Positions 44,503-53,923 of a stretch of DNA of 64,000 bases are shown in pieces. A program made the translations under genes and the position numbers. Source of the stretch: Phytophthora colocasiae (Eukaryota > Oomycota > Peronosporomycetes > Peronosporales > Peronosporaceae); contig JAGKQI010000034.1 of assembly GCA_018806915.1 (NCBI GenBank), positions 1,178,001 through 1,242,000 on the forward strand, given 5' to 3'. A model generated the notes under the pieces. The model had not been told where the DNA came from. It was given only the letters and a program-made list of their open reading frames with translations, and did no database searches. Positions within the stretch are counted from its first letter, which is position 1. Every line of letters starts with the position of its first letter.

Positions 44503-47500
44503 ATGGAAGAAGCCGACGAGGTGATGGAGGCTACGGGGACTCATTTAGGGCATGAGATGCCAATTGCTGTGTACCCCCCGTTAACTCCGGTGTACCCCCC
44601 ATTACCACATGATATACGATTGGAAGAAACCACTACGAGAACGTTGGTACAAGGTGGAGACACAAGTCGCCAAGTCGAAGCACTGGCTCAGCACTCAGCA
44701 GCAGTTCAACAGCGGACCGCGGAGCAGCTTGGGCAGGTAAAACGCCAACAGGACCATCTGGCCGCTCAAACGTCAGAGTATCTACAGGCTCAGCATGACC
44801 GACAGTCGGCATTGTCAGAGCAACAGCTGGAGATGCAGCGGCAAATGGAAGAACATCGCAAGTATATAGAGGAACAGTACCGATTGCTGCGAGCTGCGCA
44901 GGAAGCAGTCGGACTGCAGGGCCAGCGCCTTGAGAGCCTGGCAGAGGCGGTGCAACCTCACTTGCAGGCCCGATGGGGTGCCTTCGCTCAAGGTGTTGAG
45001 CCGACGGGGGACCAACGACCACCGGGAACACCAGCTGTCACTGTGGCAGCGGGAACAAACTTGCCCGTTCCTCCTATATATCGCGGTAGCTCAAAGAAGG
45101 AGAAACGTGACTTCATGGATAGTTATGCCATCTACTCCAGGCGCATCAAGGCGCTTAATCAAGGGACACAAGCAAAAGTTTTTGTGATGCCGTTAAGTTC
45201 TTGTATTGAACAAGGCACTTTAGTTCGAATTTGTGAATTCGAGCTTTTCAAGCAAGAGAAGGACGTCACAGAAGCGGAGTGGCGAGACTACTTCCTATCC
45301 GCGCGGATGCCAGATAATACAGCTTATAAAACACTTGATCGAGAAGTGAAGAAACTCTGTATGGATGTGGATCTGCAAGACGCTGAGTCACGTCTGTCGC
45401 GCCTGATGGCGGACTTCTACGAGATCGTGGACAAATTGAATATGGAGGACGTGGTGCACATCGAACCTAAGAAGGTGATAGGCTACCTGGTAGACGCGTT
45501 GAGACCTCCTGCATTCAAGGCTGCGGTAAGAGACCAGCTCGAACGGCAAATCCATAAAGGGACCAAGTCTAATATTCAATCGTTCTTGAAATGGGTTCGT
45601 GCGGAGCTGGAGGATTTTATGAGGTTTGAAGCGCACATTTGGAATGGGCAGCAAGGAAAAACCGGGTCGAAAGCAGACCGAGATCAAGCAATTTCAGGGA
45701 AACACCAGCAAAAACAGGGTTCACAACAAACTGGCGGAAAACCGTGCAGTATCAATGGACAGCCGTCAGGAAAATTGGTGCCACAACGCAAAGACAAAGT
45801 GGAGACTGAAGGAAAGAATACAAGGAGTGACCGTACTTGTTTCAAATGTGGAGATCGAGCCCATGGAGTGTTTCAATGTCCGGATATCGCGGGACCTGCT
45901 GAAGCGAAAGAGCTTTATGAAAAAAGCACTGGCAGGAAAGTATTGAAGCCCGTGTTAGCAACAACTGCAGAAACGAACAAGGGAGATACTGTACCTTCGC
46001 CGGCGATACCGTGTGTCGTAATGGATACGATTAAGACGTCGATTACACCTGACAGTGCAGCGGAGGTCTCTGTAGTAACAACAAAGTTGCTGAAGAAGCT
46101 GAAAATGAGTGGAAAATGGATTGCCCAGCAAAAACTACCGGAAAAGTCGGGGGTGACTGGTATTGGAGAAAAACCGGTGGCTGTAAAGAGTAAGATCAAG
46201 TTGGATCTGCGGTTTTCAACACCGGGAGGTCCACTCGTGTTGAAAAATGTAGTCTGTTGGGTGACAGAACAACGTCTTCCTCCGGGTGTTGGGGATTTAT
46301 TGCTATCTCGATTGATCATGGTGAAACTGGGGTATAGCTCGGATAAACTTCTAGCTGCAGCTCAGCAGATACAACCAGTGTGGGATATGAGCGACGTGGA
46401 TGATGATATTTCGAGCGGCTTAGCTAGCGTTTTAGCATACTCTGGTAACGTGGAGAACATGGAGCCATCCGAAGAAGAACATGCTTTATTGGAGAATGAA
46501 GACCAGGCTTGTTTTCCTATTTTCACTGAAGACATGGATACTGAGCGTGAGCAGATTAGAGGTATTTTGCTCGAGAAAGTCGAAGAAGCACGTTGTCTAG
46601 GAGCAACACCTGAATTTGTGGAGGAACTACGGAGCATCTTGATGCAGCTTATTGACGTTTTTCGTTTGTTTATTGGTCGAGATCCACCGGTGGATATGCC
46701 TCCTATGGAGGTAACCCTCAAACCTGGTGCTGTACCAGTACGGTGTAGAGCTCGGAGATACTCTCAAGCGCATCGTGAATTTCTCAAGACACACATCGAT
46801 GCACTCATTGCCGCTGGACTTTGCTATCGCAACCCAAAGAGTCGGTGGTGCTCGGCTCCACACGTGGTGAACAAGCCGGAAGTTAACGCACACAGGATGA
46901 CAGTGGATGTACGAGGTCCGAACGGGTGCGTTGAGCAGGTTGTCTGGCCTATGCCTATTTTGGAGGTCGTGTTTGATAGACTCCGAGGATCATCCAAATA
47001 TTTTTCGTTGGACTTTTTCAAAGGCTTTTGGCAGTTCGCCATGGCCATTTGGTGTCAAGAGATTTACTCCATTCTAACAGAGGAGGGGGTGATCACGCCG
47101 ACTAGGGTGCTTATGGGAGGCACCAACAGTGTAGCTTACGTGCAATCAACAGTACAAGAGATGTTTTCCGAAGTATTCAACAAAGGACTGCTTGACCTCC
47201 TCGGCTACAACGACACCGATGAAGGGTTGTTGCGTTTGCTGAAGCGGGTGTTGACCATTTGCAAGGAGAAGGGGCTCAAGTTAAACCCTAAGAAGTGTTC
47301 CTTTTACATGCGCGAGGCACTTTGGTGTGGCCGTATTGTGTCAGGTGATGGTGTTCGCCATGATCCAGCGAGAGTGACGGCACTGGCAAACCTTCCACCT
47401 CCTACTACTGGTCAAGAATTACAGCAATTCGTCTGTGCGCTGAACTGGATGCGTACTTCCATACCAGCTTTCAATAAGCTGGTGAGTCCTCTCACAAAAT

Positions 47501-49641
47501 TTATGGAAAAGGTGTACGAGCAGGCTGGAAGCCGAAAGAAGAACCAAGTTAGGAAGGTGCTGCTCGCCGATGCTGGATGGGGAGACACAGAGCTGGAATG
47601 TTTGGAGCAATGCAAGGAAGCATTGAAGAATACGCTACAACTAGCTCATCCAGATCCGGCAAAGCGTCTGTCCGTGTATACGGATGCTAGTGACCAACAT
47701 TGGGGTGCAGTTATTACCCAGATTTCACCAGATACTGCAGATAGACCACTCAGCGAGCAGGATCACGAGCCATTACTCATGTTGAGTGGAACTTTCTCGG
47801 GCTCAGCAAAGCGGTGGGCAATTGTGGAAAAGGAGGCGTACGCTATTGTTGAGACGTGTCGTCGGGCCGATTACTTGTTGCACAGGCACGATGGTTTCGC
47901 TTTGTATACAGATCACCGCAACTTGCGGTACATTTTCGATCCTCACAGTGTTTCGAAAGCTGTGCCGAGGTATACAGCTGACAAACTGCATCGCTGGGCT
48001 ATGCTGTTGATGGCGTACAAGTACGACATCCACGACATCTCGGGCGAGGAAAACGTGTGGGCTGACCTACTGTCGAGGTGGGGCTCATCTTTTAAGACGG
48101 TGTGTGCTATACGACAAGTGAATCTGCCACTGTCGCCACAACTCGATGGTACTTTTGTCTGGCCGTCAACTATGGAGATCGTTGCCGCTCAGGACGCCTC
48201 CGACCCACCAAGTGGTATGGCTCGATCGATTGGCAGTGAGTTGTGGAAAGATACAGAAGGGAGAATCTGGATCCCCGATGAAGCTGTGGAATTACAGATG
48301 CGAGTATGTGTAGTGGGGCATTTTGGCATCTCTGGACATCGCGGAGTATCTACTACACTAGCTAAGATTGGAGCAGAGTTTGTCTGGACGGATATGGAGA
48401 AGGATATTGAGTTTTTCGTGGGGAGATGCCTCCATTGTGCTAGTACGCAAGGTGGACCCCCACAACCGCGGCTATTGGGAGAAGCAATGCACGCCGAACA
48501 ACCGAACGAATTAATCCACTGGGATTACTTGTTCATGGGGAAAAGTCTCACAGGTGAGACGTATGTGCTGGTGATTAAGGACGATGCATCGAAGTTTGTG
48601 TGGCTGTTCTCCTGTGTGGCGGCGGATGCAGAAACGACGTACAATTGTCTGCTGGAGTGGTTCGCTGCATTTGGTGTCTGTCGCTCCTGGGTTAGCGACC
48701 AGGGTACACACTTTAAGAACAAGGTCATTGAAGCTCTTCAGCATGCCTTAGGTGCGCACCATCACTTCACCACGGCACGATGCCCATGGGCAAACGGTAC
48801 GGTTGAAGTGGTGATGCGGGAGACATTACGTTGCTGTCGAGCGCTTCTGTCCGAATGGAGGTTACAGCCTCAGGAATGGCCACGTATCGTGAAGGTTGTT
48901 CAGTTAGTGTTGAATCAGACGGCATCACCATCGCTAGGAGGAGTTGCGCCGGTCACGGCGATGACGGGAATCACGGCGATGAGTCCAGGAGACACCATTT
49001 CGATTCCAGGACCGGTAGAGTCTACCACGCTAGAGAAAATTCAGACGGGTCAGCGAAAACATGTTGAGCGTTTGAAACAAGCACTAGAAGCCATGCACAA
49101 ACGTATTTCTACAGTGAACAAAACGGTACGAGCTTCAGGACGGCAAACCCGCAACAAAAAGAAAGGCGTTTCGATGGCACAATTTGATATTGGAGATTTC
49201 GTTCTCTACGCGGATGTTTGGCAGCATACGAGAAGTAAGTTACAGGTGAAGTGGTGCGGCCCTGCCCGGGTAACTGGGACGATCTCGAATTGGATTTTCG
49301 AGATCGAGAACTTGGTGACAGGCCAACGTCGCGAGGCTCATGCTAGTCGTCTTAAGTTCTACGCAGATTCCTCATTGAACGTCAGCGAGGAATTGTTGCT
49401 GCATGTAGCTCATAACAGCGAAGGACATGTGGTGGACAAACTACTAAAGGCTCGGTACTGCCCGGATCTAAAGCGTCATGAGATCGAAGTGCAATGGCGC
49501 GGGTTAAGTGAGCTGGAGAATTCATGGGAACCAGCTGATCTCTTATTACAAGACGTACCTGTTGCTGTGAAGGCATTCCTGAAGGAACACGGCAACCAGT
49601 CAGCCGTTCGAGAGCTACGAAAGGCTCTGAATATCACGTAA
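44503..49641 (+). CDS. Gypsy Gag-Pol polyprotein with chromodomain; RT active-site box altered
   Basis: The frame opens at 44428 inside the LTR; I prefer the ATG of MEEADEVMEA at 44503 (1712 residues). Order: coiled-coil gag start (QQRTAEQLGQVKRQQDHL), gag core, CCHC knuckle CFKCGDRAHGVFQC (near 45838), protease-like site with DSAAEVS in place of the usual DSGA (near 46049), RT with SLDFFKGFWQ and PTRVLMGG, RNase H with VYTDASDQHWGA (near 47675), integrase HHCC and a catalytic core with WDYLF, SDQGTHF and GTVEVVMRE, and a C-terminal chromodomain (VDKLLKARY, IEVQWRGLSELENSWEPADLL). In RT the two-aspartate box expected between FNKGLL and GYNDTDEG is shortened to a single Asp (LLDLLGY near 47195). 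The frame is otherwise open throughout. Confidence 0.92.
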   Translation: MEEADEVMEATGTHLGHEMPIAVYPPLTPVYPPLPHDIRLEETTTRTLVQGGDTSRQVEALAQHSAAVQQRTAEQLGQVKRQQDHLAAQTSEYLQAQHDRQSALSEQQLEMQRQMEEHRKYIEEQYRLLRAAQEAVGLQGQRLESLAEAVQPHLQARWGAFAQGVEPTGDQRPPGTPAVTVAAGTNLPVPPIYRGSSKKEKRDFMDSYAIYSRRIKALNQGTQAKVFVMPLSSCIEQGTLVRICEFELFKQEKDVTEAEWRDYFLSARMPDNTAYKTLDREVKKLCMDVDLQDAESRLSRLMADFYEIVDKLNMEDVVHIEPKKVIGYLVDALRPPAFKAAVRDQLERQIHKGTKSNIQSFLKWVRAELEDFMRFEAHIWNGQQGKTGSKADRDQAISGKHQQKQGSQQTGGKPCSINGQPSGKLVPQRKDKVETEGKNTRSDRTCFKCGDRAHGVFQCPDIAGPAEAKELYEKSTGRKVLKPVLATTAETNKGDTVPSPAIPCVVMDTIKTSITPDSAAEVSVVTTKLLKKLKMSGKWIAQQKLPEKSGVTGIGEKPVAVKSKIKLDLRFSTPGGPLVLKNVVCWVTEQRLPPGVGDLLLSRLIMVKLGYSSDKLLAAAQQIQPVWDMSDVDDDISSGLASVLAYSGNVENMEPSEEEHALLENEDQACFPIFTEDMDTEREQIRGILLEKVEEARCLGATPEFVEELRSILMQLIDVFRLFIGRDPPVDMPPMEVTLKPGAVPVRCRARRYSQAHREFLKTHIDALIAAGLCYRNPKSRWCSAPHVVNKPEVNAHRMTVDVRGPNGCVEQVVWPMPILEVVFDRLRGSSKYFSLDFFKGFWQFAMAIWCQEIYSILTEEGVITPTRVLMGGTNSVAYVQSTVQEMFSEVFNKGLLDLLGYNDTDEGLLRLLKRVLTICKEKGLKLNPKKCSFYMREALWCGRIVSGDGVRHDPARVTALANLPPPTTGQELQQFVCALNWMRTSIPAFNKLVSPLTKFMEKVYEQAGSRKKNQVRKVLLADAGWGDTELECLEQCKEALKNTLQLAHPDPAKRLSVYTDASDQHWGAVITQISPDTADRPLSEQDHEPLLMLSGTFSGSAKRWAIVEKEAYAIVETCRRADYLLHRHDGFALYTDHRNLRYIFDPHSVSKAVPRYTADKLHRWAMLLMAYKYDIHDISGEENVWADLLSRWGSSFKTVCAIRQVNLPLSPQLDGTFVWPSTMEIVAAQDASDPPSGMARSIGSELWKDTEGRIWIPDEAVELQMRVCVVGHFGISGHRGVSTTLAKIGAEFVWTDMEKDIEFFVGRCLHCASTQGGPPQPRLLGEAMHAEQPNELIHWDYLFMGKSLTGETYVLVIKDDASKFVWLFSCVAADAETTYNCLLEWFAAFGVCRSWVSDQGTHFKNKVIEALQHALGAHHHFTTARCPWANGTVEVVMRETLRCCRALLSEWRLQPQEWPRIVKVVQLVLNQTASPSLGGVAPVTAMTGITAMSPGDTISIPGPVESTTLEKIQTGQRKHVERLKQALEAMHKRISTVNKTVRASGRQTRNKKKGVSMAQFDIGDFVLYADVWQHTRSKLQVKWCGPARVTGTISNWIFEIENLVTGQRREAHASRLKFYADSSLNVSEELLLHVAHNSEGHVVDKLLKARYCPDLKRHEIEVQWRGLSELENSWEPADLLLQDVPVAVKAFLKEHGNQSAVRELRKALNIT

Positions 49642-49720
49642 AGCTTTTTCAACTTCCCCGGCACTGATTCACCGGTAGATTAGTGCAAAACGAGAAGTTT
49701 CTCGAGCATGGAGAGGGAAG

Positions 49721-49932
49721 TGTTGTAGCGGTTGCTACAAGTACAACACGTTGTTGGGATTCTGCCCAGCAACTGCTGTACTCAGAGACTTCTCATCAAG
49801 TCGTTTTGAAACCTCGAACGCAGCGGTGATGCAACGGACGACTGATCGTGAAGACAATGCATATTGTAGTTAGCTCTAGCTAACGATGAATGAACTCACT
49901 TCTACATTTACTACGAAGGCGACGAACGAACA
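49721..49932 (+). repeat. Gypsy 3' LTR
   Basis: 212 bp, identical by eye to the 5' LTR and preceded directly by the purine tract at 49710-49720. Confidence 0.95.
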
Positions 49933-50012
49933 CCTATCCGCGAGCCTGTCCTGTCAGTCAACTGACCAAGAGTATCTAGGTTAGCTATAGCTATAGTTGT
50001 AGTTGGTGACTC
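49933..50012. repeat. LTR-like repeat X, right part
   Basis: It continues repeat X past the gypsy element: CCTATC.GCGAGCCT, CCAAGAGTATCTAG, TAGCTATAGCTATAG, TTGTAGTTGGT and GACTCGT. Similarity to the 63.6 kb copy stops here, a few bases before the MULE target duplication. Confidence 0.7.
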
Positions 50013-50139
50013 GTGCTAAAATAGCGAAGGATTATAAATGGATCATATTCCGATCAAAACAAAAAAGGTCAATGACCAAATCCGTTGACCACTTCAAAAA
50101 ACGTTGACCAAAGTTGATCGCCTAAAAAATACATGAACA

Positions 50140-50525
50140 TCAGGTACAGTAACACGACGGTATGTGCTCGTGAATATCTAAATTGTAGTACGTGCTCGCA
50201 GACTGACTCCGTACAGGAGCTGGTGGCGGGCCGGCATTACTGGATGAACGTCCTGGAGATGGCGCCCGTTGTGGCTGTGCAACAATGTTTATCGCCGCCA
50301 TCTGAGACGTTGGCAGCGATGCGCTCTCTGTCAGCTTAGGAGGCGAGCCGCCAGCCTTAAGTCTGTTTGCTGGAGGTCGGCGGAATCGGATCACTGCCGG
50401 CTTGGGCACGTTCATAATGTACTGCATGGTCTCGTGGAATCCGTACTCCTTGACCGATATGTTGTTCACCAGTATAATCTCGTCGTTCTCCTGTACCTGC
50501 GAGAGTTGCTTGGACGTCCCCTTGC
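50140..50525 (-). pseudogene. Captured PDZ-domain gene fragment inside the MULE
   Basis: The minus frame reads KGTSKQLSQVQENDEIILV, then NNISVKEYGFHETMQYIMN and PAVIRFRRPP. This is the second half of a PDZ domain (the GDEI.xVNG...H.EAV..I pattern), followed by about 80 Pro/Ser-rich residues and a stop at 50140. The segment starts exactly at a splice acceptor (TTTACAG, AG at 50526-50527), so an intron-exon boundary of the donor gene was copied. The N-terminal half of the PDZ domain is absent. Confidence 0.75.
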
Positions 50526-50872
50526 CTGTAAATGACCGTACATAAGTTTATTGACACTATTCCAAGACTACAGATTCAGAGAGATTCACTGGTGGCATGA
50601 CACTTCGCCATGTCATCGATTCGATCGACGTGGCATTGGGAGAGGATTTGAATAGTGTCGATGAAAGCAGGTAGTGACGGGTGGGGAGACGGCAATGCGT
50701 TGATATCACTCTAGAGGTTTATTGCTGTAGAATTGGAGAAATGGCTGCCTGCTACCTGGCACCAATGATAACAGAGGGGCTTCCACTACACCATGCAGGT
50801 CTGGATCGAAATGGCTCCGCCGAGTCCGATGCCCACGCTGGATTACTTGTTCGCATGTAAGCCCATACTTAA

Positions 50873-51196
50873 CTAAAGACAGAGAGATTCAGGGTAGAAG
50901 CCATCGCGTACTTGATTCCAAATAAGTTCCGGAGTACGATCCATACGTATCGTCTCTTCCATATCTTCAGTCACAACCAGTTCCGGTGGCAAAGTGGCAC
51001 GCCGGCCACGCTGACACGTGTGCTCATCGCGAAACTCGTACTCGTTCTTCTTGTGAATAAATTGCAGTTTGGCTTTGCATTTTGCGCTTCTATATGTGCT
51101 ATACCTGTACGACGTCCTGACGTCGGACTGGCTGTTGCGTGTAAATGCGTGTCTAGCGCTTAAACGCAGTATACCTGCGCCTGGTGGGTGCCGCAC
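50873..51196 (-). pseudogene. MULE transposase N-terminal remnant (FLYWCH-like)
   Basis: The frame has TYRSAKCKAKLQFIHKKNEY and FRDEHTC, the C...C...H.C pattern of the FLYWCH/WRKY-GCM1-type finger at the start of MULE transposases, followed by about 40 residues and a stop at 50873. The catalytic DDE domain is missing. Confidence 0.6.
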
Positions 51197-51979
51197 TTAC
51201 TTCAACAGGTGCTACTGTAGTGGTTGGTACTGCGGTTCTGCTGTTGCAGGGTTTAGCCTGGGATGAGTAGGTATTGTCCACTGATAGCCAAGGGTTTGTC
51301 CCCCCCCTGCTCAGACATGCGTGGCGTTCAATCTCCGAACTCCTTCTTAGGCGTCGCCGACTCCTGGAATTCCGCCTTCGGCTCCTGCCTTAACCACATC
51401 CAGAGCTCCGGCTTCTGCTTCTTTCCAAACTCCAGCTCCTTCATCGGCGCTCACGCCTAGTATTCCGTCTCCGGCTCCTGCTTCGGTGTCGCCCACGCCC
51501 AGAACTCCATCTTCTTCGCCCTCCCGCAGGTCTCCGGGACTTGCTTCAGTGTCGCTCACGCCCTGAACTCCAACGTCTGCATCGGTTTTGGATCATGTTG
51601 AGGGTTCGAGCCCCGACTTGAGAGGCTTCTGCGCTCCGAGCTCCTGCTTCGTCCTGAACGCCTTTCAGAGTGCTGCCGGCTGTCGTGACTGTCAGCGGAT
51701 GACGGGGAGATAGTTCCAGCGTCGATACTGAAGACGGAGAGCCTTCTTGCCGCATTGTGGGTCGGAGGGAGTGGGTAGGAAGAAGTGTGGGCACAGAGCC
51801 AAAGATGGAATGTCGGGCAAGGTCAACCAATAGATTTGACCAAATCCCTTGACCAGTGCAAAATTATGGGGTTGACCTTTTTTGTGTTGATCGGAATATG
51901 ATCCATTTAAAAGTCTACCCTAAAATAGACTGATAGGTTACATGCCACTTCAACTCTGAAGCGTCAAAACTTCAACACC

Positions 51980-53923
51980 ATGCAGCTCCTCCACCGCTAC
52001 GTTCTTATCCTCCTCGCGATTGCTTCGCTTCCAGGGATAACACAGGGGCAGTCACTAAATGGCAACTATGAAGACGCTGCTTGCACGTGGACGCCAACTC
52101 AATTCGTCTTCACTTCCGTTGCCAATGCGACTTGTGCGTCTACCGGAGCCCCCAGGTGCTCAGCTGTCAGCGGATCGTCGATACGTCGCTATGAAGCTTG
52201 TTCTACGCCGTCCCAGTACACTGATGTACTAAAGACTGCATTCAGATCGAAATTGTATCTTGTTGCCAAGACATTCAGCGATCCTGGCAAGTGCGAGGTC
52301 CTGGACCAGGTGACAGCCTATGTCGCCGATAATTTGTGCCACGTTGCTGTAGATGGCGTCTCAAGCTTCAGAGTGACCACAATTATAGAGAGTGGATTCG
52401 CTGTCCTGACAACTTACAGCGGGAAAACCTGTTCTGGTGTCGGTCAAGACGAGGAATTGAACTACTCGGAGCTCACAACAACAACATGCACTGACGGTGG
52501 TGACCAGCTCTTCTCCATGGGTGGAGCGACCAATAAATGGTCAGTCATGTCGGTTTTCTCGGACAGTGAGTGCGCTTTGAACCCCATCAATTTGCAAGTT
52601 TACCATCGATTTATCTGTGACGCCGAGAGGAACCCTGCGAGTGCTGAGTGTGGTGTTTTGATTAACACACTGTACTCTACCTGGAGCTGTGCTGAAGACT
52701 ACGTAGCGTTTATAGAGAACGCGTTAGGCGATGGTGTTCCTTTCCTAGTGGAAGAATGGTTCTACGATGTACCAAATTGCACACAGCTCGAGCACTTGAT
52801 GGTGTACCCAGCTGACGGTTCCTGCATTTCGATGGATTGGCCAAGTTACAAGGTGCACTTGCACCATAATGGTACAGTCACATTCGATACCTTTGGCTCA
52901 TCAAATTGCACGGGCGATCCAGAGACGCAGAGCTTTGACCGTGCCAGACTTACAGCTAACACTTGCGTCGCCGATAGCAGTACTAAGTACAGTATTGGCG
53001 GAGTGACGCCACAATGGAGAGCGATTGCAATCTATGAAAGTGATGCTTGTAGTACTGATCCAGTGCAGTTGACGTACACGATGGATTTCATTTGTCAGCC
53101 GCGGACTTCCAGAGGAGACTCCGGTTGCGTAATTGGACAACAGGTTATGACTTCTTCGGTTAGTGACTGTACGGACGACTATTTCGCGTTTACTGCTGGT
53201 GAATATGAAGAGGACCACCCGCACGTGCTAGTAGAGAACTACGTTGGTGACGGTGAATGCTCTGAATTGGAATCGGCTTCAGTGTATTCAGCAGACGGTT
53301 TGTGCCATGACAGTTCGGATGGACTCACTAGTTTTTCAGTGAAATTTGAACCAGATTTGTCAATAACCATGGAAATCTACGAAGGAGCGAGCTGCAATGG
53401 AACAAACAGCAGTCAACAGGTGACCAGAGATCTACTCGAATCGCACGAATGCTTCGAAGGAGATAAAAAGTTTTATACTGGTGGGATAAATATCGAATTG
53501 CCTACAACCGAGCCCCCAACTACTGAGCCACCAACCACCGAGCCACCAGTAACTGAGCCGCCAACAACTGAACCACCAATCACGGAGACACCACCAACAA
53601 CGGAAGCACCAACACTCTCTCCTACTGAACCTCCATCGCTACCGACAGAAACACCAGCACCTACGGAAGTAAATGAGGTAGCTACTGATGCTCCTACTAC
53701 CGATGCAGCAGCGCCAGTGTCACCGGTAACTGGAGTAACAACTGGGGCTCCTACTACTGAACCTTCCGCTACTGTACCGCCGACTGAATCACCAACAGAA
53801 CAACCAACGGTAGTATCGAGCTCAAGCAAGATATCACAACCAGCAACTTCCCTGTTGGTCTTATGGATGCTATTTCCTGCCATCACTTGCCACCTTCTCG
53901 ACTGTCTCGCCTACCGTAGCTGA
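51980..53923 (+). CDS. Secreted three-repeat Cys-rich protein with mucin-like Thr/Pro stalk
   Basis: A 647-residue single-exon protein. Residues 1-24 form a signal peptide (LHRYVLILLAIASLPGITQG). Three related repeats of about 160 residues follow (about 30-190, 190-350, 350-510), each with conserved cysteines, a W.....F.D..C start, a CT.DY.AF-like Cys block, a C..LE....Y.ADG.C block and a GG end. Residues about 510-615 are a Thr/Pro stalk with TTEPP repeats, likely O-glycosylated. The C-terminus is hydrophobic (TSLLVLWMLFPAITCHLL) after a small-residue Ser run, compatible with a GPI anchor, though the last eight residues are polar. Probably a cell-surface or cell-wall protein of the oomycete; the fold is unknown. 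A MULE sits 60 bp upstream of the ATG. Confidence 0.82.
   Translation: MQLLHRYVLILLAIASLPGITQGQSLNGNYEDAACTWTPTQFVFTSVANATCASTGAPRCSAVSGSSIRRYEACSTPSQYTDVLKTAFRSKLYLVAKTFSDPGKCEVLDQVTAYVADNLCHVAVDGVSSFRVTTIIESGFAVLTTYSGKTCSGVGQDEELNYSELTTTTCTDGGDQLFSMGGATNKWSVMSVFSDSECALNPINLQVYHRFICDAERNPASAECGVLINTLYSTWSCAEDYVAFIENALGDGVPFLVEEWFYDVPNCTQLEHLMVYPADGSCISMDWPSYKVHLHHNGTVTFDTFGSSNCTGDPETQSFDRARLTANTCVADSSTKYSIGGVTPQWRAIAIYESDACSTDPVQLTYTMDFICQPRTSRGDSGCVIGQQVMTSSVSDCTDDYFAFTAGEYEEDHPHVLVENYVGDGECSELESASVYSADGLCHDSSDGLTSFSVKFEPDLSITMEIYEGASCNGTNSSQQVTRDLLESHECFEGDKKFYTGGINIELPTTEPPTTEPPTTEPPVTEPPTTEPPITETPPTTEAPTLSPTEPPSLPTETPAPTEVNEVATDAPTTDAAAPVSPVTGVTTGAPTTEPSATVPPTESPTEQPTVVSSSSKISQPATSLLVLWMLFPAITCHLLDCLAYRS

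Larger units (their letters stand above)
44259..49932 (+). mobile_element. Ty3/gypsy LTR retrotransposon (chromovirus-like), 5.7 kb
   Basis: The LTRs, 44259-44470 and 49721-49932, are 212 bp each and look identical. The 5-bp target duplication CCTAT is at 44254-44258 and 49933-49937. A purine tract (GGAGAGGGAAG) precedes the 3' LTR. No typical tRNA primer-binding site is visible straight after the 5' LTR. A single gag-pol ORF fills the interior in the order protease, RT, RNase H, integrase, chromodomain. Identical LTRs mean a very recent insertion. The uninterrupted relative of its target at 63.6-63.8 kb confirms the insertion point. Confidence 0.95.
50025..51919. mobile_element. MULE (Mutator-like element) carrying a captured host exon
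   Basis: The 1895 bp element has a 9-bp target duplication, CTAAAATAG, at 50016-50024 and 51920-51928, the length usual for Mutator-like elements. Inverted ends share AAATGGATCATATTCCGATC (50036 onward; 51889-51908 in reverse) and subterminal TTGACC blocks. Inside, on the minus strand, are a PDZ-domain exon and a degenerate FLYWCH-like zinc finger segment typical of MULE transposases; on the plus strand is a Pro/Ser/Ala-rich stretch (51336-51558). No complete transposase is present, so it is non-autonomous. It ends 60 bp before the start codon of the secreted protein gene. Confidence 0.82.

Noticed and set aside
53473..53886. 137-codon Val/Gly/Ser ORF opposite the TTEPP stalk
   Set aside because: It is antisense of a simple Thr/Pro repeat in a gene with a clear signal peptide.
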